Origin: CAYQJS01 sp964417895
GTDB lineage: Bacteria > Chloroflexota > UBA6077 > SHYK01
Length of the DNA stretch: 64,000 bases
Direction of reading: 5' to 3'
Assembly (NCBI GenBank): GCA_964417895.1
Contig: CAYQJS010000003.1
Coordinates: forward strand, 100,851-164,850
Both the position numbers and the translations under genes were made by a program. The notes beneath the pieces are model-generated. The model saw only the letters and a program-made list of their open reading frames with translations. It made no database searches and had not been told where the DNA came from. Shown here one piece after another: positions 35,097 to 43,289 of this stretch; within the stretch, counting starts at the first letter, position 1; each line of letters opens with the position of its first letter.

Positions 35097-36284
35097 TCAT
35101 CCTCGGCCCGCCGGGCGGGCGGCCTCACGGCGCACCCCTCCGATGGTCCAGAACTGCTGGTAGCCGATGCGCTCGCGGGGGAGTTGGATCATTGGGAAAT
35201 TCTTGGCCGGGTCCCGTACGACCGCCATCGGGTCCTCGCCCCGCTCCACCCGCTCGATGTTCTCGAGCAGCAGGTTGTGGTAGAGGGCGACGCCCCGGTC
35301 GGAGGTCACCAGATGCTCGATAGTCCTGTCTGAGATCGGCCCCTGGGCCACCCATGCCAGCATGTCCTGTTCGGGGACGTTCTCTGGGGGGCTGAGGATG
35401 TTCCCCTCCTCATCGAAGACCCTCGTGCGCCGGACGGGGATATCCGCCCTGGGGGGCTTGCCCTCCCCGCGCAGCACGCCCTGGTAGCGGACGTGCATGG
35501 TGTGCGTGTCGTCCACAGGCACCCGGATCTGGTAGTTGGGCCGCCGCACGTCGCCGACCGAGAGGATATTGGGGAACAGAATGGGATGACCGGTGGTCCA
35601 GTCGTCGCAGTCCTCTGGGTCCCCCTCGACAAGGCGGCGCTTGACGATGCCGTACTCAAAGATGTCGAAGTCGATCTTCACGTGGCGGGCTGGATTCATC
35701 GCGGGCGGCCGACCCAGTTTCTTCATCACGTAGTTGCCAAAAACGCCATGCAGGTGCTCGAAGTGGATGGGATCCAGGGAGTTGTCCATGCAGTTGAGCC
35801 AGCTGCAGGGGAGCGGGGTGATCTCGATGTTGCGGTCGATGTCGTCGCGCACGAACAGGTCGTAGCGCGGCAACAGTGGCGCCGGCCCCGGGCCCATATA
35901 CGCGAAGACCAGCCCGCCCAGCTCCTGGACAGGATAGGAAGGGATCTTCAGCGGCAGGCACGCGGGCTCGAACGGCATGTCCACGACGTGGCCTTCGGTG
36001 TCGTAGGTCCAGCCGTGGTAGGCGCAGCGCAGCCCGTTGGGCTGGGGGATGCCGTAGGCGAGGGAGATGGCACGGTGGGCGCAGCGCGGCCCGATCAGGC
36101 CGATCTCGCCCCGCCCGTTGCGGAAGAGGACCAGGTCTTCGCCCAGGAGCCGCACTGGCTGCACGGGTTCGGCGTCCAGCTCGGCGGCGGCGCCCACCAC
36201 GTGCCAGTAGCGGCGGAGCAGGTTGCCCATGGGCGTCCCAGGACCCACCCGCGTGAGCCGATCGTTGATCTCATGAGTAAGCAT
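35097..36284 (-). CDS. Rieske aromatic-ring oxygenase alpha subunit (group B)
   Basis: 395 residues from ATG 36284 after CCGGAGGTG. Rieske ligands in CAH and CAYH (16 residues between); iron-site His in DPIHFEHLHG. Group B differs from group A by RCAHRAISLAYGIPQ, GHVVDMPFEPACLPLKIPSY and the FEHLH wording, and by a 'D-W-x-x-GHPILFPNI' segment. The other members are at 37605 and 39899. The three genes are spread over 6 kb on the same strand with other genes between. Substrate unknown. Confidence 0.93.
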   Translation of the reverse strand: MLTHEINDRLTRVGPGTPMGNLLRRYWHVVGAAAELDAEPVQPVRLLGEDLVLFRNGRGEIGLIGPRCAHRAISLAYGIPQPNGLRCAYHGWTYDTEGHVVDMPFEPACLPLKIPSYPVQELGGLVFAYMGPGPAPLLPRYDLFVRDDIDRNIEITPLPCSWLNCMDNSLDPIHFEHLHGVFGNYVMKKLGRPPAMNPARHVKIDFDIFEYGIVKRRLVEGDPEDCDDWTTGHPILFPNILSVGDVRRPNYQIRVPVDDTHTMHVRYQGVLRGEGKPPRADIPVRRTRVFDEEGNILSPPENVPEQDMLAWVAQGPISDRTIEHLVTSDRGVALYHNLLLENIERVERGEDPMAVVRDPAKNFPMIQLPRERIGYQQFWTIGGVRREAARPAGRG

Positions 36285-36378
36285 GGTAACACCTCCGGTC
36301 CACTGGTGGGGAAGCACGTCAGTGTATCACGGGCTGAGACCGCACACTTGACGCATTAGTTTACGTCATATAGAAGCG

Positions 36379-36384
36379 TATAAT
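36379..36384 (+). promoter_or_regulatory. -10 element TATAAT before mazEF
   Basis: A perfect TATAAT in a locally AT-rich stretch, 33 nt before the antitoxin GTG. TTAGTT at 36356-36361 would be a weak -35 at 17-bp spacing. An imperfect palindrome (TACGTCATATA...TATAATTCGA) overlaps it and may be the autoregulatory operator. Confidence 0.5.
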
Positions 36385-36416
36385 TCGACATCAATATTTG
36401 ACTCTGGGAGCTGCAC

Positions 36417-36662
36417 GTGGCAGTCAGAACGACCATCCATCTTGAAGAGTCGCTGGCCGCGCGAGTGCAGCGGCTGATCGCTCCACGCGGGATGAATCGC
36501 TTCATCAACGACGCGGTCGCCGAGAAGGTAGAGGCCATCGAGCGGCAGAGAATCGAAGATGAGATGCGGGAGGGCTATCTCGCGACCAACGACGACCGCG
36601 ACCAACTCGCAGCCGACTGGGAGGTCGTGGACCTCGAGAACTGGCCGGAATGGCAGGAGTAG
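36417..36662 (+). CDS. mazE: MazE-type ribbon-helix-helix antitoxin
   Basis: 81 residues from GTG 36417 after GGGAG. The N-terminus VRTTIHLEESLAARVQRLIAPR is a ribbon-helix-helix DNA-binding unit, followed by GMNRFINDAVAEKVEAIER. The acidic C-terminus (DQLAADWEVVDLENWPEW) is typical of the toxin-binding tail of MazE-type antitoxins. Its last 13 bp overlap the toxin gene, indicating coupling. Confidence 0.88.
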   Translation: MAVRTTIHLEESLAARVQRLIAPRGMNRFINDAVAEKVEAIERQRIEDEMREGYLATNDDRDQLAADWEVVDLENWPEWQE

Positions 36663-37003
36663 CCTTCCCTCAACGTGGCGAGCTCTACTGGGCCAATCTG
36701 GACCCCGTAGTCGGGACGGAAATGGCGAAAACGCGGCCTTCGGTCATAATCTCGAATGACGTGGGGAATCAGTACTCACGGCGAGTGATCATTGCTCCCC
36801 TCACGAGCGCGGGAGTGCATCGCGTCTACCGGTTCGAGGTCCCGATCGCTGAGGGCGAAGGCGGGGTTCCGCACGCCTCCAAAATAGCCCTGGATCAGAT
36901 TCGAGTTGTGGATAAGAGGCGCCTCGGCCGACGACTCGGAACCCTGCCGCGCGAGCGGATGCTCGAGGTGGACGCTGCTATCCGCCTCAGCCTGGCGGTC
37001 TGA
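36650..37003 (+). CDS. mazF: MazF/PemK-type mRNA interferase toxin
   Basis: 117 residues from ATG 36650 inside the antitoxin 3' end. The MazF fold shows FPQRGELYWANLDPVVGTEM, KTRPSVIISNDVGNQY, VIIAPLTSAG and KIALDQIRVVDKRRL, including the conserved Arg of KTRP and the Thr/Ser of the PLTS segment used by active MazF. It cleaves RNA at short sites. The final 17 bp overlap tail-to-tail with the P-loop gene on the opposite strand. Confidence 0.92.
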   Translation: MAGVAFPQRGELYWANLDPVVGTEMAKTRPSVIISNDVGNQYSRRVIIAPLTSAGVHRVYRFEVPIAEGEGGVPHASKIALDQIRVVDKRRLGRRLGTLPRERMLEVDAAIRLSLAV

Positions 37004-37560
37004 CCCGCACGCTCTCGTAGAGGATCCCGTCGCGCGCCAGCAGGCCCAGCATCATATCCTGCTGCTCGCCCCATACCTCCGCCAGCGAGCTATGTCGGCT
37101 CTCCGCGACGCGCCGCTCCAGGAACGCGCGCCAGGCGGCCTCGCTGCGCTCTGGATGTCTGGCGCCGCGCCTCCATCTCATGCTTCTCCAGCGTCGCCAA
37201 CCTAATGTGCACGGGCAGCAGGCGCAGCTCGTCCACCAGCTGTCGGTACCGCGTCTGCAGCTCGGCGCCGAGCCGAGCTTCGGAGTTCGGAGCAGCGCGC
37301 GCACGAGGAACGAAAAGGTGGAATCGGTCGAACACGAAGTCGGCGTCGGGCTGCGTTGCCTTCACATGCTGGACGATCGCCTCGATCGTGTGCAGACAGA
37401 GCATGTCCACGTTCGGGACGGAGTAGTGCTTCCAGGAGTAGAGGATCGATCCCTCATCGAAGGCATAGACCAGGCGTGCCTGCGGAACGAGGCGGGACAG
37501 GAGGGCCGCGACGTAGATGTCCTTCCCGGAGCCAGGGATCCCCTCGACGATGTAGATCAC
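36987..37560 (-). pseudogene. P-loop NTPase/kinase-like gene with a single-base frameshift
   Basis: From GTG 37560 the frame reads IYIVEGIPGSGKDIYVAALL, a Walker A motif (GxxGSGKD), then VFDRFHLFVPRARAA. Relatives of this kind resemble thymidylate-kinase-type enzymes. After LEKHEMEAR the reading moves to another frame, which continues RHPERSEAAWRAFLERRVAE and ends WGEQQDMMLGLLARDGILYE at 36987. The switch is near 37160-37165, where one extra C in CGCC is enough. The shortened product would lack the C-terminal part. It is 44 bp downstream of a Rieske gene on the same strand. Confidence 0.75.
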
Positions 37561-37604
37561 GCCTTTTCCCTCTCCCTCTGGGCCCTTTGGGAGAGGAAGT
37601 GACT

Positions 37605-38807
37605 CTATCGCCTGGCCGCGGCCTCCGCCCACGCGAAGCGGTCGCCGCGCTGGTCTCCGGGCACCCAACCAGACTGAAGCATCTTTTTACTCTCGCTTTC
37701 CCGCCGGAATGCGATGTACGGATGGTTCTTTGCCGGGTCGCGCACGGTTCCCATCGGGTCCTCGCCGCGCTCGACCTTGTCGATGTTCTCCAGGATCAGA
37801 TTGTGATAGAGAGCGACGCCCTTGTCGGAGGTCGCCAGGTGCTCCTGCGTCCGGTCAGAGATGGGGCCCTGGCCGATCCAGGCCATCTCGTCCTGGCGGA
37901 CCACGAAGGGCGCATCGACGCGGCCCAGCTCGTCGTACTCCACCTGCTCTCGCCGAGATGGCACGCTCTCCTGGACCGGCTCGTCCTGCTTGCGCGGGCG
38001 TCCCGCGTAGATGATGTGCATGGTGTGCGTGTCGTCCACGGGAACGCGAATCTGGTAGGTGAAATTCACGCCAGGCCCGACCACCAGGATGTACGGGAAG
38101 ATAATTGGGTGGCCGACGGTCCAATCATCATGGTCTTCAGGCTCGCCCTCCACCAGGCGCCGCTTATACACGCCGTACTCGAAGACGTCGAACTCGATTT
38201 TCAGGTGGCGGGCGGTGCGCACCGCGCGGTCGATGCCCCGCTTGCGGTTGTACCAGTCCCAGTAGTAGCCGTGGAGGTGCTCGAAGTGGACCGGATCCAT
38301 CGAGTTGTCCATGCACTGCACCCAGTTGCAGGGGAGCGGCTTGAAGCTGATAGTCCGCACAATGTCGTCGCGCACGAGGCCCTCCCATCGGGGGAGCAAT
38401 GGGTGCGGCTCGGGGCCCAGGTAGGCCCACACCAGCCCGCCCAGCTCCTCCACCGGGTAGGCCTTGATTTTGAGGGGCAGGCACGCGGGCTCGAAGGGCA
38501 TGTCCACAACGTGCCCTTCGATGTCGTAGGTCCAGCCGTGGTAGGCGCAGCGCAGCCCGTTCGTCTGCGGGATCCCGTAGGCCAGAGAGATGGCGCGGTG
38601 AGCGCAGCGCTCTCCGAGGAGCCCGAAGCGGCCCCGCTCGTCTTTGAAGAGGGTGAGATTCTCGCCCAGGAGCCGGATGGGCTGGACCGGCTCCCGCTCC
38701 AGCTCCGTGACGGCCCCCACGGGCCACCAGTAGCGGCGGAGCCAATTGCCTCCGGGCGTATCAGGGGTCGTCTGGGTTAGCCTGCGATTCTGCTCCTCGG
38801 TGATCAC
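37605..38807 (-). CDS. Rieske aromatic-ring oxygenase alpha subunit (group B)
   Basis: 400 residues from GTG 38807 after GGAGGTAGG. Rieske ligands CAH and CAYH; iron-site His in DPVHFEHLHGYYWDWYNRKR. It is the most divergent group B copy: MITEEQNRRLTQTTPDTPGG replaces MLTKEEN...RVGPGTPMG, and GLLGERCAHRAISLAYG is kept. It has 12 to 15 extra residues at the C-terminus (WVPGDQRGDRFAWAEA). A P-loop gene follows. Substrate unknown. Confidence 0.92.
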   Translation of the reverse strand: MITEEQNRRLTQTTPDTPGGNWLRRYWWPVGAVTELEREPVQPIRLLGENLTLFKDERGRFGLLGERCAHRAISLAYGIPQTNGLRCAYHGWTYDIEGHVVDMPFEPACLPLKIKAYPVEELGGLVWAYLGPEPHPLLPRWEGLVRDDIVRTISFKPLPCNWVQCMDNSMDPVHFEHLHGYYWDWYNRKRGIDRAVRTARHLKIEFDVFEYGVYKRRLVEGEPEDHDDWTVGHPIIFPYILVVGPGVNFTYQIRVPVDDTHTMHIIYAGRPRKQDEPVQESVPSRREQVEYDELGRVDAPFVVRQDEMAWIGQGPISDRTQEHLATSDKGVALYHNLILENIDKVERGEDPMGTVRDPAKNHPYIAFRRESESKKMLQSGWVPGDQRGDRFAWAEAAARR

Positions 38808-38999
38808 TGCACCTACCTCCGTGTTCTTGCCACCACCCGACGCGCGCCGCGGATGTCATACGATACTCCCAGCCGCCCCGGCTGGCAATCGAGGACTGAG
38901 GACTGAGCGCTGTGGCCATAAGATGATGGTGGAATCCAGCTTCCCCAACGAGCTGGAAGAACGAGTAGGGGCGCGGCGCACGCCGCACCCACGGGGGCA

Positions 39000-39755
39000 T
39001 TGAGCGTGGTCGGGTTCGAGGGTTTTCCGCCGGACGGCTTGCAGTTCCTCGACGAGCTCAGCCGCAACAACAACAAGGCGTGGTTCGACGCCCACCGGGG
39101 CGACTTCGACGAGTATCTGATGGCGCCCGCAAAGGATCTCGTCGTCGATCTCGGGATGCAGCTCCAGGAGCGCGTCTCGTCGCGGATCAACGTCGAGCCT
39201 CGCGTCAACGGGTCGATCATGCGGATGAACCGGGACATCCGGTTCTCGCGGGACAAGACACCGTACAAGACCTGGCTGGGGCTGTGGTTCTGGGAGGGAA
39301 AGGGGCGGTCGATGGATTGCGCCGGCTGCTATTTTGGTCTCAGCGCGCACGAGTTGACGCTGGGCGCGGGGAAGCACGGGTTCGACCCGGCCATGCTCGG
39401 ACGGTATCGATCAGCCGTGGCGGACCCCGCTATGGGGGCTGAGCTGGTCACCGCCCTCGAGGCAATCCAGCGGTCGGGGTCCTACGAGATCGGGGGGCAG
39501 CATTACAAGCAGGTGCCGCCGGGGTTCGACCGCGGCCAGGCGCGGGCGGCGCTGCTCCTCCACAATGCGCTCCACGCGAGCGTGACGCTGCCGATTCCCG
39601 AGGAGCTCCACACGTCGGCGTTCGCGGGCTTCTGTCTGGGCCACTACGTGACGCTGGCTCCGCTTCATCGCTGGCTCGTGAAGGTCATCGGGGGGGGGAC
39701 ACCGAGCCAGTTAGATGAAGGGCTCCCCGTAGAGGACGCGTCACCCTCTCCCTAG
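39000..39755 (+). CDS. DUF2461 (TIGR02453-like) protein
   Basis: 251 residues (TTG 39000 or GTG 39006). The whole length matches the DUF2461 family: FPPDGLQFLDELSRNNNKAW, FDAHRGDFDEYLMAPAKDLV, MNRDIRFSRDKTPYKTWLGL, a CAGCYFGLSAHELTLGAGKH stretch and QHYKQVPPGFD. The family is widespread and of unknown activity. The start codons lack a good Shine-Dalgarno sequence. The 3' end of the frame (ASPSP) runs into a repeat array. The 38808-38999 gap upstream shows only a short duplicated GAGGACTGA. Confidence 0.82.
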   Translation: MSVVGFEGFPPDGLQFLDELSRNNNKAWFDAHRGDFDEYLMAPAKDLVVDLGMQLQERVSSRINVEPRVNGSIMRMNRDIRFSRDKTPYKTWLGLWFWEGKGRSMDCAGCYFGLSAHELTLGAGKHGFDPAMLGRYRSAVADPAMGAELVTALEAIQRSGSYEIGGQHYKQVPPGFDRGQARAALLLHNALHASVTLPIPEELHTSAFAGFCLGHYVTLAPLHRWLVKVIGGGTPSQLDEGLPVEDASPSP

Positions 39756-39868
39756 CCCTCCCCCGTCGAGGGGGAGGGGACCAATACCCTCTCCCTAGCC
39801 CTCCGCCGTCGAGCGGGAGGGGACCAATACCCTCTCCCTAGCCCTCCCCCGTCGAGGGGGAGGGCCCA
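39744..39868. repeat. Three tandem copies of a ~52-bp hairpin unit
   Basis: CCCTCTCCCTAGCCCTCC followed by CCGTCGAGGGGGAGGGG and ACCAATA repeats three times. The middle copy has compensatory changes (CCGCCGTCGAGCGGGAGG), which keep the stem paired, suggesting that the fold matters. Confidence 0.75.
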
Positions 39869-39898
39869 ACTCTTGTCGGGCTACGAGGGATGCGCCCA

Positions 39899-41107
39899 CT
39901 ACGCCCGAGCCGCCAGAACCTCCTCCGACTCGCGCTCAACGTTCCCGCCGCCGTAGTTGCTCCCGTCGACGCCTTGCCGGAAGGACGTGTACGTGCTGCC
40001 GCGCGCGATGGAGATCATGGGGAAGTTCTTCGCGGGGTCGCGCATGACGCCGAGCGGATCATCGCCACGCTCGACCTTTTCGATGTTCTCCAGCAGCAGC
40101 TTGCGGTACAGCAGGATTCCCCTGTCGGACGTGGCGAGGTGCTCTACCGTCCGATCGGTGATCGGGCCCTGGCCGATCCACGCCATCTCGTCCTGGCGCA
40201 CGATGTTGTCGGCGAATACGCGCCCCAGGTCGTCGTAGATCACCGGGTCGCGGAGGACCGGCACCTCCTTGCGGATCTCCTGCCCGGCCTCGGGCTTCAC
40301 GCCCATGATCACGATATGCATCGTGTTCGTATCGTCGGTGGGGATGCGCATCTGGAAGCTCATCTGGTACGGGCCGCCCTGGGCGAGGATGTTGGGGAAG
40401 AGGATAGGGTGGCCGGTGGTCCAGTCCGTCGCGTCCTCGGTCTGGCCCTCCACGAGCCGGCGCTTGTAGATGCCGTATTCCCACAGGTCGAAGTCGATCT
40501 TCAGGTGCCGGGCCGGGTTCAGCATCGGAGGCCGGCCGAGCTTTTTCATCATGTAGTTGCCGTACATGCCGTGCAGGTGCTCGAAGTGCACAGGATCGAG
40601 CGAGTTGTCCATGCACTGGAGCCAGCTGCACGGGAGTGGGGTGATGCGGACGTTCTTGTTCAGGTCGTCGCGGATCAGGATGTCCCAGCGCGGCAGCTGC
40701 GGCACCGGCTCTGGCCCGAGATACGCCCAGATCAACCCGGCCAGCTCCTGGACTGGGTAAGCGGGGATCTTCAGCGGCAGGCACGCGGGCTCGAACGGCA
40801 TGTCCACCACATGCCCCTCGGTGTCGTAGGTCCAACCGTGGTAGGCGCAGCGCAGCCCGTTGCGTTGGGGGATTCCGTACGCCAGCGAGATGGCCCGGTG
40901 GGCGCAGCGCGGCCCGATCAGGCCCAGCTCCCCCCGCTCGGAGCGAAAGAGGACGAGGTCCTCCCCGAGCAGGCGCACCGGCTGCACTGGCTCTTTGTCC
41001 AGCTCGGCCACCGCCCCCACCGCGTGCCAGTAGCGCCGCAGCAGATTGCCCATGGGGGTGCCGGGCCCCACGCGGGTGAGCTTCTCGTTCTCTTCTTTCG
41101 TGAGCAT
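39899..41107 (-). CDS. Rieske aromatic-ring oxygenase alpha subunit (group B)
   Basis: 402 residues from ATG 41107 after GGGGGAAGG. Rieske ligands CAH and CAYH; iron-site His in DPVHFEHLHG. Closest to the 35097 copy (shared TRVGPGTPMGNLLRRYWH, LIGPRCAHRAISLAYGIPQ, NYMMKKLGRPP versus NYVMKKLGRPP). A C-terminal tail of about 25 residues (RQGVDGSNYGGGNVERE) is unique. It is divergent from a Gfo/Idh/MocA dehydrogenase gene, a possible partner for oxidising the diol product (inference). Confidence 0.93.
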   Translation of the reverse strand: MLTKEENEKLTRVGPGTPMGNLLRRYWHAVGAVAELDKEPVQPVRLLGEDLVLFRSERGELGLIGPRCAHRAISLAYGIPQRNGLRCAYHGWTYDTEGHVVDMPFEPACLPLKIPAYPVQELAGLIWAYLGPEPVPQLPRWDILIRDDLNKNVRITPLPCSWLQCMDNSLDPVHFEHLHGMYGNYMMKKLGRPPMLNPARHLKIDFDLWEYGIYKRRLVEGQTEDATDWTTGHPILFPNILAQGGPYQMSFQMRIPTDDTNTMHIVIMGVKPEAGQEIRKEVPVLRDPVIYDDLGRVFADNIVRQDEMAWIGQGPITDRTVEHLATSDRGILLYRKLLLENIEKVERGDDPLGVMRDPAKNFPMISIARGSTYTSFRQGVDGSNYGGGNVERESEEVLAARA

Positions 41108-41288
41108 GTCCTTCCCCCTTTTATCCAAGGTGTTCCGCGCACTAGACCGCCGCTCCGACCTGCGTGCGCTCTCGGCAGTATATCAACGGCGTGCCAATTG
41201 ACCTGCCACAAGCGGTCGGATATCCTGCTGGATCGGCGCGCGGCGGACCCGGTCCTGGGCACCCGCAGGATGAGAGAAGGAGAGAGCA

Positions 41289-42512
41289 ATGGCAACGCTC
41301 CAGGGGGAAGCCCGGGCAGCGCCCGGGAGGACGCTGAGAGTCGGCGTCGCCGGACTCGGCGTGGGCAGTGCCATGATCATTCCCACCATCGAGCGCATGG
41401 CCGAGACGGATCTGGTCGCCGCGGCCGACATTCGCCCCGAAGCGCTCGAGCGGTTCGTCCAGCGCTATGAGGGCCGTGCCTACGACAGCGTGGAGGGGTT
41501 GTGCGGCGATCCGGACGTGGATGTCGTCTGGGTCGCGACGCCCAACAATCTCCACTGTCAGCACGTTGTGACGGCGGCCGAGCGCGGCAAGCACGTGGTG
41601 TGCGAGAAGCCCATGGCGCTCTCGGTGGAGGAATGCGAGCGGATGGTGGCCGCCGCGGAGCGGAACAACGTCAAGCTCCTCTGCGGCCACACCTACAGCC
41701 TCAACCCGTCGATCCAGGCCATGCGCCACATCGTGAAGTCCGGCGAGCTCGGGCAGCTGACCGCCGTCGCTACGTGGCTCTACTCCGACTGGTTGCTCAA
41801 GCCCCGCATGCCGGAGGAGGTCGACGTCAATCTCGGTGGAGGCGTCGTCTATCGGCATGGCCCACACATCATCGACACGATCCGCACGCTGGGTGGCGGC
41901 ATGGTGCGTAGCGTGCGGGCCATGACCGGCGCCTGGCTGCAGGAGCGGCCGGCCCCGGGCAACTTCTCGGCGTATCTCGAGTTCGAGGATGGGACGCCGG
42001 CTACGATCTCCTACAACGGCTATGGCTACTTCAACACCTCGGATCTCGTGTGGGGGATCGGCGACCGCATGTACTCCGAGGAGGAGGCCGTCCAGGTCCG
42101 GAAGGCGCTGCGCGCCGGGCAGCTAGACGTCGCGGGAGCAAAGGAAGCGCAGCGCCAGGCGACGGGCAGCGGGCAGCCAGCCCAGGGGGCGCTGCGTGAA
42201 CGGCGGTTGCCGGCGACCGGCAACTGGTTCGGCATCACGGTCGTCAGCTGCCAGCGGGGAAACATCCGCCAATCACCCGACGGCCTGCTGGTCTACGACG
42301 ACGAGGGACACCACGAGGTGCCAGTGGCCGGCGAGCGGATCGTGGGAAGCGCGGAGCTGCGCGAGCTGTACGCTGCCGTGACCCAGGGAGCGCCGATATC
42401 CCACGACGGCCGATGGGGCATGGCGACGCTCGAAGTATGCGTGGCCATCATGCAGTCGGGCCGCGAGCGGCGCGAGATCATGCTCACGCACCAGTGCCCA
42501 ACGCCAGATTAG
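41289..42512 (+). CDS. Gfo/Idh/MocA-family oxidoreductase
   Basis: 407 residues from ATG 41289 after AAGGAGAGAG. N-terminal Rossmann domain VGVAGLGVGSAMIIPTIERM, cofactor segment VWVATPNNLHCQHVVTAAER, catalytic-type Lys in HVVCEKPMALSVEEC and the GGGVVYRHGPHIIDTIR stretch of the C-terminal domain. A 40-residue insertion (about 265-305, EEEAVQVRKALRAGQLDVAG) precedes the last strands. The family includes phthalate 4,5-dihydrodiol dehydrogenase. The divergent and downstream Rieske genes make a role in ring-diol oxidation reasonable, but sugar-type substrates cannot be excluded. Confidence 0.9.
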   Translation: MATLQGEARAAPGRTLRVGVAGLGVGSAMIIPTIERMAETDLVAAADIRPEALERFVQRYEGRAYDSVEGLCGDPDVDVVWVATPNNLHCQHVVTAAERGKHVVCEKPMALSVEECERMVAAAERNNVKLLCGHTYSLNPSIQAMRHIVKSGELGQLTAVATWLYSDWLLKPRMPEEVDVNLGGGVVYRHGPHIIDTIRTLGGGMVRSVRAMTGAWLQERPAPGNFSAYLEFEDGTPATISYNGYGYFNTSDLVWGIGDRMYSEEEAVQVRKALRAGQLDVAGAKEAQRQATGSGQPAQGALRERRLPATGNWFGITVVSCQRGNIRQSPDGLLVYDDEGHHEVPVAGERIVGSAELRELYAAVTQGAPISHDGRWGMATLEVCVAIMQSGRERREIMLTHQCPTPD

Positions 42513-42530
42513 ACAAGGGGGAAAATCATC

Positions 42531-43235
42531 ATGGCTATGACCGTGAGCCCGGGTACCTATCCGACGCTGCGCGCGGAGCGAATCGAGGATCCGAACCGTC
42601 TCTGGGCTATCCCGTTGTTGGGCATGATGGTGAAGTCGATCCTGCTGATCCCTGTCTTTATTGTGTTTACGCTGGCAGGGATCGTGTGGCTCGTCCTCAT
42701 CGTGGTCAACTCCTTCCAAGTGCTCCTGACAGGTTCCTACTGGCAGGCCGCGTACAACCTGACTCGGGGACTCATGAGGTTGAATGCCAAAATCTGGTTC
42801 TACCTCGCGGGTCTCACGGACAAGTACCCTGGCTTCGGGCTGGAGATCGACGACCGCTACTCGCTAGACATCGAGTACCCGGAGCAGCCCAATCGCGCCT
42901 TCGCGATACCCATCCTCGGCAGCATCGTTCGCATTATCCTGCTGATTCCCTTCTACATCTACGCAGAAATCATCGCTTACGGTGCTATTCTCGGTGCACT
43001 CATATCCTTCGTGCCGGTCCTGTTCGCCGGCAGATATCCCGAGACCACATTTGAGCTCATTCGTGACGCCATCAGGCTGAATGCGGCGGAGTTCGCGTAC
43101 TTAGGAGGACTGTCAGACCGCTATCCGAGCTTCGCGATCTCCACTAAACACGGTACTGCCAAGGTGGTGCTGATCGTCATCGGCGGCGTCCTGTTCCTCC
43201 TCAGCCTTGTTCCGTCGATCGCTGGAGGTCAGTAG
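42531..43235 (+). CDS. Membrane protein with two DUF4389 repeats
   Basis: 234 residues from ATG 42531 after AAGGGGGAAAA. Two DUF4389-like units: RLWAIPLLGMMVKSILLIPV with RLNAKIWFYLAGLTDKYPGF, and RAFAIPILGSIVRIILLIPF with RLNAAEFAYLGGLSDRYPSF. A last hydrophobic segment is at 213-230. At least five membrane segments. The role is unknown. It is 18 bp downstream of the oxidoreductase gene on the same strand, so probably co-transcribed. Confidence 0.85.
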   Translation: MAMTVSPGTYPTLRAERIEDPNRLWAIPLLGMMVKSILLIPVFIVFTLAGIVWLVLIVVNSFQVLLTGSYWQAAYNLTRGLMRLNAKIWFYLAGLTDKYPGFGLEIDDRYSLDIEYPEQPNRAFAIPILGSIVRIILLIPFYIYAEIIAYGAILGALISFVPVLFAGRYPETTFELIRDAIRLNAAEFAYLGGLSDRYPSFAISTKHGTAKVVLIVIGGVLFLLSLVPSIAGGQ

Positions 43236-43252
43236 CTGGCGCTGGGCTGGGC

Positions 43253-43258
43253 TACAAT
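43253..43258 (+). promoter_or_regulatory. Possible -10 element TACAAT
   Basis: GCTACAATGGATCAGTTC lies 30-40 nt before the Rieske ATG, nearly the same as the GTACAATGAACCAGTTC before the 16499 paralogue. This shared leader suggests common control of these two genes. Confidence 0.4.
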
Positions 43259-43289
43259 GGATCAGTTCCTTATTGCGTGGGAGTGAGTC

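Noticed and set aside
39744..39868. CRISPR array
   Set aside because: Only three units, the units are palindromic and vary internally, spacers are identical, and no cas gene is present.
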